From the NCBI RefSeq assembly GCF_002554795.1, contig NZ_PDEQ01000003.1, positions 1 to 64,000 on the forward strand: a stretch of 64,000 nt of DNA, written 5' to 3'. The DNA comes from Longibacter salinarum (GTDB lineage: Bacteria; Bacteroidota; Rhodothermia; Rhodothermales; Salinibacteraceae). A model generated the notes under the pieces. The model did not search any database. It was not told the DNA's origin and saw nothing but the letters and a program-made list of their open reading frames with translations. Both the position numbers and the translations under genes were made by a program. Shown piece after piece: positions 59,080 to 64,000 of this stretch (its first letter is position 1; every line of letters starts with the position of its first letter).

Positions 59080-61010
59080 TTGCTAAGAGCGAGGTCTTGG
59101 ATGTCCTCCTCATTGAAGATGACGAAGATGACTATCTAATTACGCGAGCCCTGCTTTCGAAAGCGGAGAGTATCGAGTGCAACCTCGACTGGGCGCGAAG
59201 CTTCGACGAGGGACTGGAGTCCATTCTGTCGAGTCGTTATGATGCGTGCCTGGTCGATTATCGTCTAGGGGCACGAACGGGTCTGGACCTTCTGCAGGAG
59301 GTCAATAACCGTGGTGGCGTGGAGACGCCGATCATCCTCTTGACGGGTCAGGGCGACCTTGAGGTCGACCTCAACGCCATGGCCGCCGGTGCCGCGGACT
59401 ATCTGTCGAAAGAGCGAATCGATGCCCCTCTATTGGAGCGATCGATTCGATATGCGGTCGAACGCAAGGAGGCCGACCAGCGGATTCGCGAGCAGGCGCA
59501 GTTTCTCGACAAAGCCCGTGACGCGATCATCGCGTTCGACATGGATGGACGCGTCGTGTACTGGAATAAGAGCGCAGAACGTCTTACCGGATGGACGGCC
59601 GATGAAATGCTCGGGGCGCGTGCACGCGAGCGCCTGTACGGACCGAGCGAAACGGATAAGCTCGAAGAGTGCCACGAGTCGGTCCGAGAGGATGGAGAGT
59701 GGATGGGCGAGCTTCGCCAGCAAACGAAAGAGGGCGAAGAACTTGTCGTGGAGAGCCGGTGGACCCTCGTGCGGGACAGCGCCGGGCAGCCCACCTCGAT
59801 CCTCGTGATTAATACGGACATCACCGAGCGGAAGCGGCTGGAATCGCAGTTTCTGCGCTCGCAGCGGATGGAAAGTATCGGTCGCCTCGTGGGTGGCATC
59901 GCCCACGACCTCGGCAATCTCCTCGTACCTATTCTCCTCGGTGTGAAGGTACTGAAGCGTCGAGATTCCGGTGACGGAAAGGTGCGACAGACGCTGGAGA
60001 TGATCGAGAAGAGCGCCGAGCGCGGCTCGAACATGGTCGAACAGGTGCTGGCCTTCGCACGAGGTGTTGAAGGAGAGCGCGTAGCGCTACAGGCGCAGAC
60101 GATCATTGAGGAGGTAGCGAAAATTGTGACGGAGACGTTTCCCGATGGAATCGACGTCCAGGTTGCGGTCCCCGACGATCTGAACGACATTGTGGGAGAT
60201 GCGACCCAAGTGCAGCAGGTTCTAATGAACCTCTGCGTGAACGCGCGTGACGCCATGCCCGACGGCGGGACGATTTCGATTCAGGCGTCCGAGACGGAAG
60301 TCACCGAGGCCGAGGCCCATCGGAAGATGGATGCTGAACCTGGTGCGTACATTTGTCTCACCGTTGCAGATACGGGAACGGGAATCCCCGACGAGGCGAT
60401 CGATAAGATCTTCGAACCCTTCTTTTCGACGAAGGCGGAAGGGGAAGGCACAGGGCTCGGGCTGTCAACTGCCTATAGCATCGTGAAAAGCCACAAGGGA
60501 TTCGTGGACGTCGAGAGTGAGGACGGCGAGGGAACGACGTTCCGCGTCTATCTTCCCGTGGCCACCTCGTCGGACCGCACCCGTGGCCCGGCAGATTCCG
60601 GCGAGTTGCGGGATGGGCAAGGGGAATGCATCCTCGTTGTCGACGATGAGGAGTTTATCCTGGACACGGCCCGGCAGACGCTCGAAGACGCGGGATATCG
60701 CGTCATGACGGCTCAGGGAGGACAGGATGCGATCCGCGTGATGGAGCGGAGCGGCGACGACGTGGAGGCGATCATCACGGACTTGCGTATGCCGGAGATG
60801 AACGGGTTCGACCTCATTCGAAAATTGCGCCCGCAGTACCCGAATCTTCCAATCATTGCTGCCAGCGGAATGGCGGATGGTCGTACCGATGATGCTCTCG
60901 AAGCGGGCGCACAGACGTTTCTCGCGAAGCCATTTACCGCTGACAAGCTACAGGCGACGTTGCAGGATGTCTTGCACGAGAACAAGGATGCGGCATCCGT
61001 TGGAGGGTAA
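59076..61010 (+). CDS. Hybrid REC-PAS-histidine kinase-REC protein
   Basis: A 644-residue signalling protein without membrane segments. Domain order: receiver (1-125, LLIEDDEDDYLITRALL and Asp about 58 in CLVDYRLGARTG), PAS (about 135-255), HisKA with GGIAHDLGNLLVPILLG (His about 277), HATPase (FEPFFSTKAEGEGTGLGLST), and a C-terminal receiver (about 520-640: Asp in IITDLRMPEMNGFDL). It can exchange phosphate with its own receivers. It starts on ATGA, sharing bases with the stop of the previous response regulator. Signal unknown. Confidence 0.93.
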   Translation: MIAKSEVLDVLLIEDDEDDYLITRALLSKAESIECNLDWARSFDEGLESILSSRYDACLVDYRLGARTGLDLLQEVNNRGGVETPIILLTGQGDLEVDLNAMAAGAADYLSKERIDAPLLERSIRYAVERKEADQRIREQAQFLDKARDAIIAFDMDGRVVYWNKSAERLTGWTADEMLGARARERLYGPSETDKLEECHESVREDGEWMGELRQQTKEGEELVVESRWTLVRDSAGQPTSILVINTDITERKRLESQFLRSQRMESIGRLVGGIAHDLGNLLVPILLGVKVLKRRDSGDGKVRQTLEMIEKSAERGSNMVEQVLAFARGVEGERVALQAQTIIEEVAKIVTETFPDGIDVQVAVPDDLNDIVGDATQVQQVLMNLCVNARDAMPDGGTISIQASETEVTEAEAHRKMDAEPGAYICLTVADTGTGIPDEAIDKIFEPFFSTKAEGEGTGLGLSTAYSIVKSHKGFVDVESEDGEGTTFRVYLPVATSSDRTRGPADSGELRDGQGECILVVDDEEFILDTARQTLEDAGYRVMTAQGGQDAIRVMERSGDDVEAIITDLRMPEMNGFDLIRKLRPQYPNLPIIAASGMADGRTDDALEAGAQTFLAKPFTADKLQATLQDVLHENKDAASVGG

Positions 61011-61037
61011 GTCGTTCCTCAGCGATCGTAGCGCGAA

Positions 61038-61075
61038 TAAAAAACGCCCGCCCCGGCTTGTGCCGGAAGCGGGCG
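61038..61075 (-). terminator. Rho-independent terminator of the M49-like gene
   Basis: CGCCCGC (61045-61051) pairs with GCGGGCG (61069-61075), with a further small inner stem. On the minus strand the stem is followed by TTTTTTATT. On the plus strand only CTTCT follows, so it serves mainly the minus gene. Confidence 0.85.
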
Positions 61076-61103
61076 CTTCTATGTTTAGAGAAAACGGCAG
61101 CAT

Positions 61104-62804
61104 TCACTGGGCAGCGGACACGTTTTCCGATACGCCATCCAGAAGGGAGGGACCCTGTTCATACGTGATGTCCGTCGGAATGCCCGCGTCCTCCACGCGC
61201 TGAAGATCCTCGTCGAGGAAGTCCGGGCGCTGAGCATATTTCTCTGTGAACGACGCGACGGCTTCGTAGTCGCCGTCTCCCTGGAGGCGAAGAATTTTCT
61301 CAGACAGCGAGTTGACGGCTGCCTCCATCGAGTCGCGATTCACCGTGTAGGTGCCCGTTTCTTCGTCACGGGTAAAGGCCCCGTGCTCCCGGAAGTAGTT
61401 GAACCGAACGAGGTTTGCGGTTCCGTGAGCACTCGATGTACCAAAGCGAATCGATCGGAAGATGCCCGCGAGGAACGTCACGTAGTTATCCATCAACGCA
61501 GTGTCAATCTCGCCCTCTTGCTCAAGCTTTCGCACCATGTACAGGCCGAGGACATCCGCCTTTCCTTCTTCCAGCGGCGAAGCCTGATCCTTTAGAGCTT
61601 CGCGGACCGTCTGGTCCGGTGCGTTGATAACGGTCTTGATCCCGAGGCCATGGGCGACCTCGTGAAACATCGTGTTGCTGAAGAATGCGTCGAATGAAAT
61701 GTGCTGGCGCTGCTCTTCCGCAATCAGAGTCTCACTGATCGGAACGAGGATGGCGTCGTACTTGGCTCGCATCGCGTTCTTAAGCTGCAGGCGGCGTGAG
61801 CCTTTTTGCTGCTGCACTTCCTCGTCGTTGGGGAGGTTGATCGCAATGGTTTTGGCGCCGGCATTCGCGTCGCCCGAAACATACAGCACGTCGTAGGCGC
61901 CGAGGTCGGAGTTGCGGCCAGGCGTGTCTTTCTTGTATGCCTCCGGAACGGGGAGTCCGCGTTGAAGCATCGGAAGCAGCTCCGCGTACCGGTCCAGGCG
62001 CTTGCTCCATTCCATGTCCTTCGCAAGGACAAACGTTTCGGCAGCGGCTTTGGCCCCGAACATTTGGTCCTCATACGTTTCAATCGGGCCGATCACAACA
62101 TCCAGTTCGTTCGTTTTCATGTCCATCCAGGCCATGTCGCTTTCCTGGTATTCGCCCGACGTGAGGGCGTCTGCACGGAGGCGGAGGTAGCGTGCAAACC
62201 CTTCATCCTCAGCCAGTTCGGCCGCGTCTTGAAGGCGTAGGGCGGCCTGCTCCATTTCCGCGGCAAAGAACTCGTGATATGGGATCGCTCTCAGAGAATC
62301 GTTTTCACCGCGGCGGACCATCGTGTAGAGACCGAGGATCTCAGGGTTTGACTCGGCTGCAGCTTCGATTTCCGACCGTGTAGCTTCACTCGGATAAAAG
62401 TTGGCTCCAGCAGGCTTCGGACCCACGCCCTGGATGAATGGCTGATTTCCGTTGAGTCGATCCCAGGGACCGTAGTTGATCTCGACGAAGCTCCGGAGGT
62501 CGGCATTGTCGATCGTGGAAAGCAGGGAGTCTCGGTTTCCATATGCCTGCTCCCAGAACACCTCATCCATGGCCTGGGCGGCCTCGATAAACAGAGGAAT
62601 CATCCGCTGCTGATTTTCCGAGAGGTTTGTCAGGTCAGCTTCGAGCGGGACCTGTTTGTATTTTGCCGTCAGGTTGCTGGGCGACACGTTCTGAGTCGCA
62701 TCATCGGTAGCGGCATCGCTCTCATCTGTGTTGTCCGAGGTCTCACAACCGGTGAGGACGATCAGGGGAATGAATAGGAGGGAGAGGAGGTAACGTAAGC
62801 GCAT
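61104..62804 (-). CDS. Lipoprotein peptidase, M49 (dipeptidyl-peptidase III)-like
   Basis: A 566-residue lipoprotein: MRLRYLLSLLFIPLIVLTGC with Cys20, then an acidic Thr/Ser linker. Zinc-protease signature HEVAHGLG (about residue 380) and the downstream EEGKADVLGLY (about 408) supply the zinc Glu/His. The spacing, the preceding ISFDAFFSNTMF stretch and the overall length resemble bacterial M49 peptidases, but the exact HELLGH form of classical DPP III is not present. It probably acts on peptides at the outer or inner membrane face. A 12-bp inverted repeat lies just upstream of the start. Confidence 0.8.
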   Translation of the reverse strand: MRLRYLLSLLFIPLIVLTGCETSDNTDESDAATDDATQNVSPSNLTAKYKQVPLEADLTNLSENQQRMIPLFIEAAQAMDEVFWEQAYGNRDSLLSTIDNADLRSFVEINYGPWDRLNGNQPFIQGVGPKPAGANFYPSEATRSEIEAAAESNPEILGLYTMVRRGENDSLRAIPYHEFFAAEMEQAALRLQDAAELAEDEGFARYLRLRADALTSGEYQESDMAWMDMKTNELDVVIGPIETYEDQMFGAKAAAETFVLAKDMEWSKRLDRYAELLPMLQRGLPVPEAYKKDTPGRNSDLGAYDVLYVSGDANAGAKTIAINLPNDEEVQQQKGSRRLQLKNAMRAKYDAILVPISETLIAEEQRQHISFDAFFSNTMFHEVAHGLGIKTVINAPDQTVREALKDQASPLEEGKADVLGLYMVRKLEQEGEIDTALMDNYVTFLAGIFRSIRFGTSSAHGTANLVRFNYFREHGAFTRDEETGTYTVNRDSMEAAVNSLSEKILRLQGDGDYEAVASFTEKYAQRPDFLDEDLQRVEDAGIPTDITYEQGPSLLDGVSENVSAAQ

Positions 62805-63607
62805 AAAGGGAGAAGCGTTGGGAAGAGGGGCGCATGGCTCGGCACCGAAGCGGGGTCACGTAGACGCGATACGGGCATCGGCGACGGATCGGTGCCGAGC
62901 GTACGAGCATGATGATAGCGCACGACCGGACCACGATCAACTGAAAGGTGGCGGACTGGGTGACCGCACGTCCGACGGTGCACCGTCGCATGTGCCGTGG
63001 AGACAGAGGCGTCGCGTGACGGTGAAGAAGTTGGAGCTGCTGGTTGCGCTTGACGAAAGCCCAGGGATAGCGGCTTAGAAAATATGTCGCATACAGCACC
63101 GCCCGCCAGTCGGTGAGGGACTGGCGGGCGAGCTGTTCAGAAAACGAGTGGACGAATCCACGCGTCCTCTGGCCGATGCCGACGGGGGTCGGCGAATCTC
63201 GGGGCCGCAACGTCAGGGCAGGATGAAGTTCAAACCTGCTGGTGCGGAGGGTCAGCGTGCGGTCACGTTATACGCGGAGAAGTACACACAATTCAACGGG
63301 TGCCGCATCTATTTGCCGATACGTCATCATGTACAGAAGTCTAGGCACGGATAGATTGAAAAACAAGAGGCAAGAGACCATCAGGTCTTTCCGGTGTCTG
63401 GTTGCCCGGAATTGCGAGGCATTAACGTCGGAAGGCTCACCGTGGCACCGGCCATCATCGGCTCCGACGCGATTGTTGTTTGCCGCGCACCCTATGAGGT
63501 CTCGGAGCGCACCAGGAAGATTCTCTCTGGCGTTGAGCGCGACATATTGATGAATGTTGATTATCGAATCCACGTGCTTTGCGTACGTTTGGCCGTGCAT
63601 GTCTGGC
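62805..63607. other. Gene-free region with two notable inverted repeats
   Basis: About 800 bp without a convincing gene. It holds GCTCGGCACCGA (62837-62848) with its perfect complement TCGGTGCCGAGC at 62889-62900, a 40-nt separation just upstream of the M49-like gene. CGCCCGCCAGTC (63100-63111) pairs perfectly with GACTGGCGGGCG (63119-63130), with a 7-nt loop. Neither is followed by a T-tract. The frames in this stretch have no domain support. Confidence 0.45.
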
Positions 63608-63645
63608 AAAACAAAAATGCCCGCTGCCATGAGGCAACGAGCATT
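63608..63645 (-). terminator. Rho-independent terminator of the Nif3-family gene
   Basis: TGCCCGCTGCC and GGCAACGAGCA pair (two mismatches) around a 4-nt loop. On the minus strand the stem is followed by TTTTTGTTTTG. It lies about 60 bp after the gene's stop. Confidence 0.85.
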
Positions 63646-63698
63646 CGCAAAGCAGATCGGTCCGTCGATTGTACGATCACGCACACGGCGCAGAACGT

Positions 63699-64000
63699 TT
63701 AGTCGACTCCATTGAACGTCCGCATGGGGCTGGTCCGGTGTTGTGTTCTGTGAAACGTCACATCCGGGAAGCGTTCGGTGAGATAATCCTTTAGCAGCTG
63801 TTCGGTCATAGCTTCGGTTTCGTAATGGCCGGCATCGACAACGGCCATCTGGGCCTGACCGTCAGTGTCTAACACGTTGAAGTACTGGTGGTACGTGATG
63901 TCCGAGGTCACGTATGCGTCTGCACCTGCCTTACGGGCCGTTCCGATGAAGTCCGATCCGGCACCACCACAAACGGCGACGCGCTGGACCGAGCCCTCGG
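63699..64000 (-). CDS. Nif3-like dinuclear metal centre protein (partial, N-terminus missing)
   Basis: The reading frame continues without interruption to the window edge: VAVCGGAGSDFIGTARKAGA, then DAYVTSDITYHQYF and MAVVDAGHYETEAMTEQLLK. GGAGSDFI, SDITYH and DAGHYETE are typical of the C-terminal half of YqfO/YbgI (Nif3) proteins, in which His and Glu of GHYETE bind the metals. About 100 residues are visible; the start is outside the window. Function of the family is poorly known. Confidence 0.92.
   Translation of the reverse strand, partial: EGSVQRVAVCGGAGSDFIGTARKAGADAYVTSDITYHQYFNVLDTDGQAQMAVVDAGHYETEAMTEQLLKDYLTERFPDVTFHRTQHRTSPMRTFNGVD

Noticed and set aside
63268-63684. 138-codon minus-strand frame before the Nif3 gene
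   Set aside because: It includes the terminator of the Nif3 gene and has no domain; more likely a chance frame.

Overview
The window looks like a chromosomal segment from a moderately GC-rich bacterium of the Rhodothermota/Bacteroidota line (Salinibacter-like). This is an inference from several things seen together: a surface protein with a type IX secretion (Por) sorting domain, two bacillithiol biosynthesis genes (bshC, bshB1), proteins rich in Asp and Glu, few Shine-Dalgarno-like sites before starts, and the gene families themselves. About 47 protein genes are supported. No rRNA, tRNA, CRISPR array or complete transposon was found.

Layout. 1-5.3 kb: tail of an unknown gene, manC (minus), hisD-hisC, and a bifunctional-nuclease/UVR protein. 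5.4-14.3 kb: bshC, a SpoT-like HD hydrolase, an SDR, ppdK, a VOC protein, a secreted NTF2-like protein and an MFS exporter. 14.3-19.6 kb: a minus-strand cluster gnd-zwf-pgl-GH15 that joins an alpha-glucan hydrolase to the oxidative pentose phosphate pathway. 19.8-31 kb: a ferredoxin reductase-like flavoprotein, a LamG/T9SS protein, an OPT transporter, a UPF0173 hydrolase, a YfcE-type phosphoesterase, a sucrase/ferredoxin-like protein, an APC permease fused to Usp domains, and a CoA-binding protein. 31-41 kb: leuS, a short orphan ORF, bshB1, efp-accB-accC, gcvH, guaA. 41-48.5 kb: envelope and housekeeping genes (a TPR plus periplasmic-binding-fold protein, bamD, nadD, a GH3 enzyme, a PhoU-like protein, a redoxin, a small membrane protein). 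48.8-56.3 kb: phhA, acylphosphatase, prmC, a histone-deacetylase-fold enzyme, a tiny lipoprotein, an HtrA protease and aroC. 56.5-61 kb: a translationally overlapping PAS kinase / response regulator / hybrid kinase cassette. 61-64 kb: an M49-like lipoprotein peptidase and a partial Nif3-family gene.

The least ordinary content is non-coding. (1) Two copies of a foldback/MITE-like element (25825-26171 and 34004-34167) share imperfect terminal inverted repeats beginning TAC(C/T)(A/G)AAT, and each is flanked by a 3-bp duplication of the form TNA (TTA and TGA). The longer copy carries extra internal inverted arms, and the shorter looks like an internal deletion derivative. (2) Short tandem heptamer arrays (YTGAACY, or RGTTCAR on the other strand) and related octamer arrays occupy several intergenic spaces. 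At several genes the array begins exactly on the stop codon, and at 30467-30643 two convergent genes each end in such an array, forming an inverted pair. One locus also holds a perfect 32-bp palindrome. None of this is explained by the genes, and it is the best candidate for something undescribed here.

The gene content itself is mostly core metabolism, envelope biogenesis and stress/redox functions. I saw no defence island, prophage or secondary-metabolite cluster.
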